Source: a virus. From it: a stretch of 32,043 nt of DNA. Within the stretch, counting starts at the first letter, position 1; every line of letters begins with the position of its first letter. Positions 13,087 through 20,077 of this stretch are shown here, piece after piece. The stretch spans positions 1-32,043 of IMG/VR virus record IMGVR_UViG_3300032087_001289. One strand, given 5' to 3'. The position numbers and the translations under genes are program-made. The notes below the pieces were generated by a model. That model was not told the DNA's origin. It ran no database searches and saw only the letters and a program-made list of their open reading frames with translations.

Positions 13087-13128
13087 ATACTAACAAAAGT
13101 GTGAATGTGTGTAAACATAAATGTTAAC
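13087..13128 (-). promoter_or_regulatory. Promoter and operator of the recombination operon
   Basis: Minus strand: -35 TTTACA (13115-13110), 17-base spacer, -10 TAGTAT (13092-13087). The inverted repeat GTAAACAT-AA-ATGTTAAC (13111-13128; one mismatch between arms) covers the -35 and the stop codon of the preceding gene. The spacer carries, in opposite orientation, the box TAACAAAAGTGTGAAT (13091-13106), also found upstream of cassettes A and B. Control by a phage HTH protein is inferred. Confidence 0.7.
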
Positions 13129-14209
13129 TAAATTGTGAAATATTGAAAGTAAACCTCTCTACCTCACCATAATCTTTATGTAAAACTATAACTTTAATAT
13201 CTCTATCTGACCTGTAACCGCTAGCGTGATGCCATGCATCTTTACCAGCTAAGGTACGAAAGCTCTCAGCTTTGTAGCCACGGAACTCTTTAACTTGGTC
13301 ATGGTGTACATGCCCAGTGTAAAAATAACGATGAACAGAACCGCCCCATAAATCAGGTACATCTGTAGCCATGATACCACCGAGGTCTGCCATTTTTGCT
13401 GTGTCTCCATGAGTCACTCCGAATAGGTTTTTACCGAATGTAAAGTATTGGAACTGACTGGCGTTGTCATGCACAATAACACGCTTATTTGAACTAAATA
13501 ACGCATCTATTGCAATGTTAAGCCATTGGCTCGAATGATCGTCATGATTGCCTATGGCATTCACAATATGTACAGTTTTGTGCTTTTTAAGGGCTAATAT
13601 AACCCACGTCTTAACTATGTGAACTCCGACCTTTACTATCTCATTCCAGCGACCGTCAACGTCTAGTGCGTGACCGCCCCTAGATGTACGGTTAGATGAT
13701 AGGTCAGAATGGAAAAAGTCACCTACGTTAATGATGTAGCAGTTATCGCATGGCTGGCATTTATCCATAGCTTTAGTCATGGCTCTAGTGAATAGGTTCT
13801 TAGCTTTCTCTAACGTGTATTGCTCGCCCACTTCATTAAATGCTGAGTACATCCCTACGTGTGGATCACCTATAGGAATAATATTAGCGTAGTCACTAGG
13901 TTGATATACTGGTTCTGGTATCTCATCGATTGGAGTAATTGATTTAGCAAGTTCTGTAATGGCTTGCTTCATCGCTTCAAATTGCTGCTCTTTGTTGCGA
14001 TCTGTTTTTTCCCATGTCAGCTTAACTTTGCCATCAGCGTCATAGAGCTTAGATTGACCTTTAACTAAATAACCATCAGGTGTTGGTGCGCTTGCTTCTA
14101 GTGGTACTGAGAAGTACTTAGCACATGATAGACATTGAAACTGTTGTTTAGACCTGCGTACTTTAACATTTCTGAGTTTAACCCCGTTACAATGTGGGCA
14201 TGATTGCAT
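13124..14209 (-). CDS. Calcineurin-like metallophosphoesterase with N-terminal zinc ribbon (361 aa)
   Basis: The start at 14209 has GGAG five bases upstream; the longer frame to 14239 lacks support. Residues 4-29 hold CPHC and CLSC, a zinc ribbon similar to those of IS1-type transposases. A basic linker leads to the phosphoesterase core with all metal motifs: GDPHVG (114-119), GDFFH (163-167), GNHD (220-223), HGD (267-269) and GHVHH (299-303). It is probably a nuclease or phosphatase; the zinc ribbon favours nucleic-acid binding. It stands alone between the late terminator and the ERF promoter. Confidence 0.9.
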   Translation of the reverse strand: MQSCPHCNGVKLRNVKVRRSKQQFQCLSCAKYFSVPLEASAPTPDGYLVKGQSKLYDADGKVKLTWEKTDRNKEQQFEAMKQAITELAKSITPIDEIPEPVYQPSDYANIIPIGDPHVGMYSAFNEVGEQYTLEKAKNLFTRAMTKAMDKCQPCDNCYIINVGDFFHSDLSSNRTSRGGHALDVDGRWNEIVKVGVHIVKTWVILALKKHKTVHIVNAIGNHDDHSSQWLNIAIDALFSSNKRVIVHDNASQFQYFTFGKNLFGVTHGDTAKMADLGGIMATDVPDLWGGSVHRYFYTGHVHHDQVKEFRGYKAESFRTLAGKDAWHHASGYRSDRDIKVIVLHKDYGEVERFTFNISQFS

Positions 14210-14246
14210 AGATACTCCAGTATGCAAGTTAGGAGTCACTATTCTA

Positions 14247-14261
14247 GCTTAAATTTTAAGC
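14247..14261. promoter_or_regulatory. Perfect 15-bp palindrome before the metallophosphoesterase gene
   Basis: GCTTAAA-N-TTTAAGC, arms of seven bases around one centre base. It lies directly after the T run of the late terminator and about 40 bases before the metallophosphoesterase start. A -10-like TAGAAT follows on the minus strand (14248-14243). It has the form of an operator. No clear -35 can be named. Confidence 0.5.
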
Positions 14262-14288
14262 AAAAAAAAGCCCACTCGAAAGTAGGCT
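14262..14288 (-). terminator. Strong intrinsic terminator closing the late operon
   Basis: Minus strand: AGCCTACT (14288-14281), TTCG tetraloop, AGTGGGCT (14276-14269) with one G-U pair, then a T run to 14262. It sits after the lysis block and the 35-aa gene. It is the best terminator in the window and marks the late/early boundary. Confidence 0.93.
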
Positions 14289-14330
14289 CATGAACAACAT
14301 TGGGAGGAATGTTAAATATATTGTATCACA

Positions 14331-14438
14331 CTATTTCTTTTTACGGTTAGTTTTTGTGCGTTGACCACGTTTAGGCTTTTTAATGCACCCACTAGACCGA
14401 CACTTACTTGGTGTTAAACACCCATCACATAACTTCAT
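14331..14438 (-). CDS. 35-aa Cys-rich, very basic miniprotein
   Basis: ATG at 14438 overlaps the holin stop as ATGA. AGGG lies four bases upstream. The N-terminus MKLCDGCLTPSKCRSSGC has four Cys as C-x2-C-x5-C-x4-C, suited to binding one zinc. The rest is Lys/Arg-rich (KKPKRGQRTKTNRKKK). It is followed by the late terminator. It may be a tiny DNA- or RNA-binding virion or lysis-linked protein. No function is known to me. Confidence 0.72.
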   Translation of the reverse strand: MKLCDGCLTPSKCRSSGCIKKPKRGQRTKTNRKKK

Positions 14439-14812
14439 TTTTCCCTCGCTACGCCTTTTGACTTCTCGTAACTACGCATACCACCTAAACCTAATAAGCC
14501 CATCATAACTGGCATTAGAATATCCGTATTTAGTTCTGGCATAGTAAACCAGATATCTAGGATAGGGTAGGCAAACACTGCGTAGAATAAACCTAATGCA
14601 CATATCCACATAATCGCTGGTCTAGCACCTGCTACGAATAGTGACTTATGCGCTGCTTGCACTTCGTTGACTTTAATCTGAGCCATCATAGACTCATGCG
14701 CTTGCTTCTCTGCTAACGTAGAGATTTCATGCGCTAACTTAGCCTTTTCGTCAGCATCAGGAATAAATTTATCTAGCAATCCAGTTATAGCTGGTACGAG
14801 TAAATTCAACAT
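14435..14812 (-). CDS. Holin, GTA/3-TM family (125 aa)
   Basis: The ATG at 14812 forms a TAATG overlap with the endolysin stop and is preferred to the ATG four codons upstream. The N-terminal amphipathic part has FIPDADEKAKLAHEISTLAE and a coiled stretch. The membrane part is AARPAIMW-type: FVAGARPAIMWICALGLFYA, VFAYPILDIWF and MPVMMGLLGLGGMRSYEKSK. This matches the three-segment holin family that releases endolysin or permits lysis (also used by gene transfer agents). It lies directly after the peptidase, as expected. Confidence 0.88.
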   Translation of the reverse strand: MLNLLVPAITGLLDKFIPDADEKAKLAHEISTLAEKQAHESMMAQIKVNEVQAAHKSLFVAGARPAIMWICALGLFYAVFAYPILDIWFTMPELNTDILMPVMMGLLGLGGMRSYEKSKGVAREK

Positions 14813-15165
14813 TAGTACGTCCAAACAACGGGAGTAGTATCCCTAAAGTCCAAGTGAATAAAGTTTTTATCTACACCGATTCCATTAGCACCGACTATTA
14901 AGCCAGTGGTTATTATCTCGTGCCTCTCAGTGCCACTAGACACGTATATGTCAAATGCAATGCCTTGGTTATGAGTTCCAGCTTTAGATTTTCTAGCTTC
15001 TGCAGGGTGATTGCTACAGCGATATGCAGAAGTTATAGCAAGAGGTCGACCGACAATATTACGAACTGTTTGTAGCTTATCTAAAGCCCACTGCTGAACA
15101 CCAGACTCACCGCAACACGAGCATACTAATTCTTCTGCTGAGAAATTATTACTAGATGCGCTCAT
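14812..15165 (-). CDS. Endolysin, M15A-type peptidoglycan endopeptidase (117 aa)
   Basis: The start at 15165 (MSASSNNFSAEELVC) overlaps the previous stop as ATGA. The longer frame to 15213 would extend 48 bases into the upstream gene. Zinc ligands of the M15 fold appear as HNQGIAFDIY (His65, Asp72) and FIHLDFR (His104); the segment ITSAYRCSNHPAEAR is the family signature. It cuts peptide cross-links in murein. No signal peptide is visible, so it needs the holin. The length is at the short end for the family. Confidence 0.92.
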   Translation of the reverse strand: MSASSNNFSAEELVCSCCGESGVQQWALDKLQTVRNIVGRPLAITSAYRCSNHPAEARKSKAGTHNQGIAFDIYVSSGTERHEIITTGLIVGANGIGVDKNFIHLDFRDTTPVVWTY

Positions 15166-15455
15166 TTTAAAAACCCTATACCAAATGATATAAATGCAGC
15201 TGCAGCGACCCACATTACGCGCTCAATCCACATTTGTGATGCTAATCTTGCCTCGTTAGACCTGATGCGTGCTTCATGGTCGTCAATTCGACCGTTTATG
15301 CGAAGGACATTATCTTGCGTAGATGAGTGACGCTCCTCAAGGCGAGCCAAAGTATGCAATGCCTCATTGATACCTTTAAGTGAATCTTTCATCTCACTAA
15401 TATCTTCAGCCATCGCTTCTTGTCGGGCTTTTATATAATTATATTCGTCTGGCAT
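15162..15455 (-). CDS. Coiled-coil protein with C-terminal membrane span, holin/XhlA-like (97 aa)
   Basis: Starts in a TAATG overlap with the 25-aa gene upstream. An N-terminal heptad-rich region (DISEMKDSLKGINEALHTLA, RINGRIDDHEARIRSNEARL) is followed by one C-terminal membrane segment VMWVAAAAFISFGIGFLK. The layout matches XhlA-like haemolysin/holin-associated proteins. It probably helps membrane disruption together with the downstream holin. Overlaps the endolysin start by 4 bases. Confidence 0.78.
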   Translation of the reverse strand: MPDEYNYIKARQEAMAEDISEMKDSLKGINEALHTLARLEERHSSTQDNVLRINGRIDDHEARIRSNEARLASQMWIERVMWVAAAAFISFGIGFLK

Positions 15456-15532
15456 TATAGGTCTGTAAACTCAATAGCTGTCTTTACAGCAAATATTAAC
15501 ACACCAAGACATATTAAATAAAGTATAATCAT
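15455..15532 (-). CDS. 25-aa single-span membrane miniprotein
   Basis: The ATG overlaps the upstream stop as ATGA (15532-15529) and its TAA overlaps the next ATG as TAATG (15457-15453). The sequence is one hydrophobic helix: MIILYLICLGVLIFAVKTAI, then EFTDL. The precise coupling on both sides, inside a lysis cluster, suggests a real gene even though no ribosome site is seen. It could be a holin regulator or small lysis protein. Confidence 0.6.
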   Translation of the reverse strand: MIILYLICLGVLIFAVKTAIEFTDL

Positions 15533-16053
15533 GTTAAAGGGTTACTCAGTGCGTCCATCCCATTCCATAAGTCGTCAATCTCACGCTTAATGCGTTTCAT
15601 GTCATCACTGTACTGCTTGAGCTTGTCTAGTTCTGACTTTAATAGAATCTCTTGCTCACCGCTTCGCTTTTCGATGGCGTTAATCTTGTCACGTAAATCC
15701 AGTAGCTCGCCCTGACGCTTCATAATGGCTTCTAGGTTAGTGCCTAGCTCTGCTAACTTGCCTTGGAGCTGGCTTACATTATTATCATCTAGGCTTTGAC
15801 GTACATTGGATATATCTGTCTCAAACGTGTTTAGCTCAGCAGTTACTGTGTCAGATAATGATCCAAACTTGGTATCTAGTACTAAAGCATTCTGCACCGC
15901 TTCCTGCACTGCTTGCTCTTGGTCATCTAGTCGATTAAAGAACTCACTAGCTGTCCAGATGCCACCTGCAATAGTAGACGCAAATGAGAATAAGATAGCA
16001 ATATACACGCCCTTAAACTTAGTACCACCTACGTCTAATTCTATATCTTCCAT
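15529..16053 (-). CDS. Membrane-anchored coiled-coil protein in the lysis cluster (174 aa)
   Basis: The start at 16053 (MEDIELDVGGTKFKG) makes a TAATG overlap with the exported-protein stop and is preferred to the frame at 16065. One membrane span (VYIAILFSFASTIAGGIW) lies near residues 16-33, then a long heptad-repeat region, probably periplasmic, to the end (KRIKREIDDLWNGMDAL). The layout (inner-membrane anchor plus long coiled coil) is that of an i-spanin-like protein. Spanin function is suggested by form and neighbours only. No lipobox partner is obvious. Confidence 0.7.
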   Translation of the reverse strand: MEDIELDVGGTKFKGVYIAILFSFASTIAGGIWTASEFFNRLDDQEQAVQEAVQNALVLDTKFGSLSDTVTAELNTFETDISNVRQSLDDNNVSQLQGKLAELGTNLEAIMKRQGELLDLRDKINAIEKRSGEQEILLKSELDKLKQYSDDMKRIKREIDDLWNGMDALSNPLT

Positions 16054-16847
16054 TATTCTATACACGCTTCTTGGCTAAAGAAGCACTCACCTGCTGGGCT
16101 TGTGCGGTAGAACTCTGACTCTGCACCTGCTGTCAGAATATCCTCAGCGGTCTTGTAGTAAGCTGTAACATCTAATGAGATATCACCTGCTAGCATAGCT
16201 ACTGTAGTAGTGCCTTGAGCATAGAAAGCTGCTTCAGCAAATGAGAATGACTCACCTAGTGCGTCTGCTTGTGCTTGCGCGCTATCTACCAGGTCTTGGT
16301 CACTAGCAATAGCGGTAAATGCTGCTGCATTCTGAGCTGCTGACTCCACCATGTCTAATGCACCGTTATAAGTGTCTACTGACTCAGTAGTGATTTGTAA
16401 TTCGTTATTAGCGACATAAGTTTGCAACTGTTCGGCTGCTTCTTGTGTAGTAGCTTCTACTGCCATCTGGTTGACCACTACAGCACCAATTAAATCTGTG
16501 CTAGCTTCTACGTAGGTGCTAACCGCTGTGCCTAGATTATCCATTGCAAGGGTAGCTTGCTCGTCAAAGTATTCTTGAGCCGTCATGTTATAGTTAGCTT
16601 CCGCCACTGCTGATAAGGCTGTGTTGTAATCTTCTGCTTGCTGGTAGGATACGTGAGCATTACTAGCCATATCTGGCGATATACCGCCTAATGACGCATA
16701 ATCAGCCTGACCACCTACTGTTTGTATACCTAGTGCAAATGTTTGCTTAAGTGAGTCACTTGTCGTGATTAAGCTGTCAATCCCGTTTGCTTGTACGGAA
16801 ACGCTCGCTAATGCTGCGATTGTCGCTATCATCAGTTTGTACTTCAT
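16053..16847 (-). CDS. Exported Ala-rich helical protein (264 aa)
   Basis: Signal peptide MKYKLMIATIAALASVSVQA with an A-x-A-type cleavage before NGIDS. The mature protein is acidic, very rich in Ala, Gln and Ser, and mostly helical. It ends with a Cys pair (ECFFSQEACIE). AGGA lies seven bases before the ATG. It overlaps the preceding exported gene by 71 bases. A phage protein sent to the periplasm next to the lysis genes might be an outer-membrane or lysis factor. No family recognised. Confidence 0.75.
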   Translation of the reverse strand: MKYKLMIATIAALASVSVQANGIDSLITTSDSLKQTFALGIQTVGGQADYASLGGISPDMASNAHVSYQQAEDYNTALSAVAEANYNMTAQEYFDEQATLAMDNLGTAVSTYVEASTDLIGAVVVNQMAVEATTQEAAEQLQTYVANNELQITTESVDTYNGALDMVESAAQNAAAFTAIASDQDLVDSAQAQADALGESFSFAEAAFYAQGTTTVAMLAGDISLDVTAYYKTAEDILTAGAESEFYRTSPAGECFFSQEACIE

Positions 16848-17391
16848 AACCGATTCCTAATAATGTGTTATAAAAGTCCTTATCTTCCTCGTAAGTAGGA
16901 ATATAAAGCTCTGGGTTCTTTCTCATCACTAGGTACGCGTTCTTCCCTACTACTAATCTGGAATTAGCTAACACTGGGCATGGAGTACCTGCTGTGAACA
17001 TTGCTAGCCATACCTTTGGCTTTTGACACATAAGCGCTACACTTGCTACGCTCATGCCTAATTCCTTTAGTGTCTTTGAGTCTTTTCTGCGGTTACATTC
17101 TAAGTCCTGGTAATACTTACCAGCCGATACACCGATAATAGCTAGCTGAACACCGCCCACTGTAGAGCGTAAGCATGAGTCATTACCGCTAGACATTAAT
17201 GATGGTGAAATGGTTGATGTAACTGGCATACCGCTAGAACCAGCACCGTTGTACGTTTTACTGTTGGTGGTGTTATTAGAGCTGACTGTAGAGTTCTGGG
17301 TATTAGTATTAAGGTCGCCTGTTTGCGTATTGGTCTCTTGAGCAATCACGTTAAAGCATAATACCAGTGCTAAGATTTGCGCTTTGACCAT
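16777..17391 (-). CDS. Exported protein with Asn/Thr-rich region (204 aa)
   Basis: A short signal peptide, MVKAQILALVLCFNVIA, with cleavage before QETNTQ. Then a low-complexity Asn/Thr/Ser stretch (residues 20-50), then a compact domain with several Cys (SCLRSTVGG, DLECNRR, LMCQKP, GTPCPV) suited to disulphides in the periplasm. It pairs with the next exported gene, which overlaps it by 71 bases. Function unknown. The Cys pattern would need an oxidising compartment, which agrees with export. Confidence 0.75.
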   Translation of the reverse strand: MVKAQILALVLCFNVIAQETNTQTGDLNTNTQNSTVSSNNTTNSKTYNGAGSSGMPVTSTISPSLMSSGNDSCLRSTVGGVQLAIIGVSAGKYYQDLECNRRKDSKTLKELGMSVASVALMCQKPKVWLAMFTAGTPCPVLANSRLVVGKNAYLVMRKNPELYIPTYEEDKDFYNTLLGIGYEVQTDDSDNRSISERFRTSKRD

Positions 17392-17690
17392 GCTGTAGCA
17401 CCCATAAACCCAACTACGATACCAGTCTGAGCTACTAAAAATGTGTTTAAGAATCCGCTAATACTGCCCATTCTATCAATGGATACGTAAGGAGTTAAAA
17501 GTATAAATACTACAATGATACATGACAACATAGATACCCACGCCATAGCGCGCTGCTGGTCTTCCATACGGTCGTTATTCTCAATCTGTATCATACGCTC
17601 GTGTTGAGCAAGCTCCTCGTCAGTGACTATACCATCACCATCTAAGTCTGCTTTGTTATAGACCGAGTTATCTTGTAGTACTTTAGACAT
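17370..17690 (-). CDS. EF-hand membrane protein (106 aa)
   Basis: Residues 15-26 (DLDGDGIVTDEE) form a canonical EF-hand loop with Asp at positions 1, 3 and 5, Thr at 9 and Glu at 12. A helix with QRAMAW leads to two membrane spans, WVSMLSCIIVVFILLTPYVS and FLVAQTGIVVGFMGATAW. It may bind calcium on the cytoplasmic side. Proteins of this build occur in marine phages between the head and lysis genes, with unknown function. It might be a holin-like or calcium-regulated membrane protein. The start forms a TAATG overlap. Confidence 0.82.
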   Translation of the reverse strand: MSKVLQDNSVYNKADLDGDGIVTDEELAQHERMIQIENNDRMEDQQRAMAWVSMLSCIIVVFILLTPYVSIDRMGSISGFLNTFLVAQTGIVVGFMGATAWSKRKS

Positions 17691-17971
17691 TAGTAACCCT
17701 TGATACGTAACTTAGAGTTCTCAGCTAATTGGATCTGCTTTTTGGCATACAATCCAAACTCTACAGTGCCTATCGCTGCACCACATTCTCTAGCCCATTG
17801 CTCTACTAAAACTAATGGTACTCGTGCTACAAAGCGACCTGCGTGGTCTCCGTGCATGCTTGGTAACTCATCAGCTAGACGTTGATTGTCCCTTAGCATT
17901 GCGCTTACGTCTTGGCTTCGGCTTACTATCAGCTTTCCGTCCTGTTCCGACATCGTCTCTATCACTGACAT
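17690..17971 (-). CDS. Conserved head-region protein (93 aa)
   Basis: Starts MSVIETMSEQDGKLIVSRSQ and continues DVSAMLRDNQRLADEL, then HAGRFVARVPLVLVEQWARE. The pattern G-K-L-I, D-V-x-x-x-L-x-x-N-x-x-L, R-x-V-A-x-x-P, V-E-x-W recurs in small proteins beside podovirus capsid genes. GGAG lies seven bases before 17971; an alternative ATG is at 17953. The N-terminus overlaps the preceding gene by about 100 bases, an unusually long overlap. Its role is probably in head completion or connection, but this is not established. Confidence 0.7.
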   Translation of the reverse strand: MSVIETMSEQDGKLIVSRSQDVSAMLRDNQRLADELPSMHGDHAGRFVARVPLVLVEQWARECGAAIGTVEFGLYAKKQIQLAENSKLRIKGY

Positions 17972-18110
17972 CTATAATCTCCGCAAATCCTAGTTTAGAC
18001 AATAACTCAGCATCATCGACACTGACCTCAATTTCTTGCCCTAACTCTAGGCGCAAACCGTCAACTGACGGTCTACGCTTAGATAGGCACTTAATTAGTG
18101 CCTTTTTCAT
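17871..18110 (-). CDS. Small head-completion-type protein (79 aa)
   Basis: Begins with a basic strand, MKKALIKCLSKRRPSVDGL, then a beta element (RLELGQEIEVSVDDAELLSK) with FAEIIDVS. The C-terminal third is Lys/Arg-rich (KPKPRRKRNAKGQ). The plan resembles the small proteins that follow the capsid gene in many phages. The start forms a TAATG overlap with the capsid stop. The basic tail, which overlaps the next gene, could contact DNA. Confidence 0.7.
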   Translation of the reverse strand: MKKALIKCLSKRRPSVDGLRLELGQEIEVSVDDAELLSKLGFAEIIDVSDRDDVGTGRKADSKPKPRRKRNAKGQSTSS

Positions 18111-19072
18111 TAGCTGATATCCGCAATCACACCGTGTGCTGCTTCATTGTCAACTTGTACACCCCATTCTACAGAGATTAAGCGACGTTCTGCGTGACCA
18201 GTACGTGCTAAAGGCTTCTGTGAAGTAGGTGCTAAGTAAGCAACTCGTGCATAGTTTGGATCTAAAACTAACACATCGCGTGAACGACTGAAGCGGCTTG
18301 GTACGATTTGTAACTCGCCAAAATCAGAAATGTACACGTCAATAGCAGCGTTCAACTTGCTATCTTCTGCTTCTTTATAACGAGTAGCGTTACCAGTGAA
18401 AGCTGAAATAGCTTGTTTCTGTGAAGAACCACAAATAACAACACTTGGCTCTGCACCAGCATCCCAACAATCAGCAATAACACCCTTTAAAAGAGTCTCA
18501 GTGATAGCACGTTGAGTACCGTCAGTAGCGGCAGCGTTAACATAACCAGAGTTACCAGAACCTGAAGTAGTACCATCTGCACCGCCAGTACCACGTGAAG
18601 TGTTAGAGCGTAAGAACGCTGGTAAACCAGCAGACGCACGTGCAGTACCAGAAGAACCAGCAGATGCAGCTACGTTGTCACATAACATTTTTTCCATGTC
18701 ACGCTTAAGCTCTTTAAGTTTATAAGCAACTTGCTTAGCAACTGTTTGAGCATTACCAGCACCGTTAACGGCATTGTTAGTGTCAGATACTTCAACTACT
18801 TTATCAGAAATCTGAGTGTAGTTACCTTGACGTACTGCATTGGTAGGTGCATCGTTAGCTGGAGCTGATTCGCCCTCAACAACACGGTTAGAGTCAGAAG
18901 CTGCTGCTAAATCTACTACGCCCCACTCAAAGTAAGTGTTGTCAACGTTTTTACGACCGATAGCTGACATTACTGGAGTGTCAGTTGGTGAGATTGAGAT
19001 TAAAGCGTCTTGTAAATCTTCTTTAATCGTTGAGACATCATAAGTCTCGTTAGTGTTTGCATTAACTGCCAT
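18110..19072 (-). CDS. Major capsid protein (SU10/DUF5309-like, 320 aa)
   Basis: Residues 1-40 read MAVNANTNETYDVSTIKEDL then SISPTDTPVMSAIG, followed by NTYFEWGVVDLAAAS, the typical start of the SU10-like capsid family (HK97 fold). Later segments KRDMEKMLCDNVAA, WDAGAEPSVVICGSSQKQAI and PNYARVAYL agree. The Gly/Ser/Thr-rich stretch near residues 145-185 probably corresponds to a surface loop. It forms the icosahedral shell. It is preceded by the scaffold, with AAGG ten bases before the start. Confidence 0.92.
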   Translation of the reverse strand: MAVNANTNETYDVSTIKEDLQDALISISPTDTPVMSAIGRKNVDNTYFEWGVVDLAAASDSNRVVEGESAPANDAPTNAVRQGNYTQISDKVVEVSDTNNAVNGAGNAQTVAKQVAYKLKELKRDMEKMLCDNVAASAGSSGTARASAGLPAFLRSNTSRGTGGADGTTSGSGNSGYVNAAATDGTQRAITETLLKGVIADCWDAGAEPSVVICGSSQKQAISAFTGNATRYKEAEDSKLNAAIDVYISDFGELQIVPSRFSRSRDVLVLDPNYARVAYLAPTSQKPLARTGHAERRLISVEWGVQVDNEAAHGVIADIS

Positions 19073-19090
19073 GATAATTCTACCTTAAAA

Positions 19091-20059
19091 TTAACTAATC
19101 AAAAAATTCGCAACATCATCTATGCTGCCAGTTTGTTTCATCTTACTCTTAGCCGCTTTAGCCTTTTTAACTTTACTTGCCACTGGCTTCTTAGCCGCAC
19201 CTGCTTTGACGTAAGGTCTAGCAGACTTAGCTTTTTCTTTAGCTTGTGGCTTGGACTTCTGTAGCTTAGCGTACATAGCTGCGTTCTTTAATACTAATAA
19301 CGCTCTATGGTCATTGATTCCTCTGATATCTTCAGGTGTGAAACCAATCGACTCAGCAAACTCTAGCATATCAGTTTTAACCTGTTTCGCCCGTTCTGGG
19401 TTAGAAAAATCAGGGTCTACCTGTACCAGCTTTTCCATCTCATTAGACAAGTGCTGTTGCATCTGTCGTTGATTGATTTGGTCTTGCTGTTGTAGTGTGT
19501 GCTGTACTTGTTGTACTTGTTGGTTATAGTGAGCTAAATTCTCCTCATAACGCAACTTCTCGTCCATAAAGCCTATCGGGTCTTGCTCGAATAACTCTCT
19601 ACTTGGTGGTGTAGGTGGAGTTAAGTTCAACTGACCTGATTGAGCTGCTTGCAAAATAGTTTGCAACTGCTGGCTTTGCTGCTGAACCTGAGCTATCTCA
19701 GCTTCTACAGCCTTTCTTGCTTCGGCTGCTTGTTGCATGCCTTTTTGGATGTATTTTTGACCAGAATAACTTCGGGTAAGCTCGTCGAGGGATACTTCTT
19801 GTTCTTCACCGTCAATCTTAACAGTGTAAAAAAGCTCCTCATTATCGCTGCCTAGTTCTTCATCTTCTTCTACATCTTCATCTTGCTCGACTTCCTCTGG
19901 CTCATCGCTTTGGTCGTCTTGCTGGATTTCTTCATCTGGCTGACTTGCTTCTTGCTCGTCAACTAGATCTAATTGTTCTTCCTCAGCCACTGGCTGTTCT
20001 ATTAAGCTATCTGCTACGGCATCTACTGAGCCTATTGCGTGTTCTGTCATGTCAGACAT
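19091..20059 (-). CDS. Scaffolding protein (322 aa)
   Basis: The ATG at 20059 has GAGG nine bases upstream; a GTG at 20074 is an alternative. An acidic N-terminus rich in Glu, Asp and Gln (residues 20-70), then FYTVKIDGEEQEVSLDELTR, a domain found in phage scaffolds, then a long coiled coil (QQLQTILQAAQ, ANQ-like Gln-rich runs) and a basic C-terminal region that would bind the capsid. It directs assembly and is removed before packaging. It lies directly before the capsid gene. Confidence 0.88.
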   Translation of the reverse strand: MSDMTEHAIGSVDAVADSLIEQPVAEEEQLDLVDEQEASQPDEEIQQDDQSDEPEEVEQDEDVEEDEELGSDNEELFYTVKIDGEEQEVSLDELTRSYSGQKYIQKGMQQAAEARKAVEAEIAQVQQQSQQLQTILQAAQSGQLNLTPPTPPSRELFEQDPIGFMDEKLRYEENLAHYNQQVQQVQHTLQQQDQINQRQMQQHLSNEMEKLVQVDPDFSNPERAKQVKTDMLEFAESIGFTPEDIRGINDHRALLVLKNAAMYAKLQKSKPQAKEKAKSARPYVKAGAAKKPVASKVKKAKAAKSKMKQTGSIDDVANFLIS

Positions 20060-20077
20060 GGTACAGTTCCTCACGTT

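Noticed and set aside
12930-13118. Minus-strand frame of 62 codons across the ERF promoter
   Set aside because: It overlaps the ERF start in another frame and includes the -10/-35 region; no ribosome site.
14302-14350. GGGAGGAATG on the plus strand with a 13-codon frame
   Set aside because: The ATG is too close to the purine run for translation, and the element is explained by an inverted repeat.
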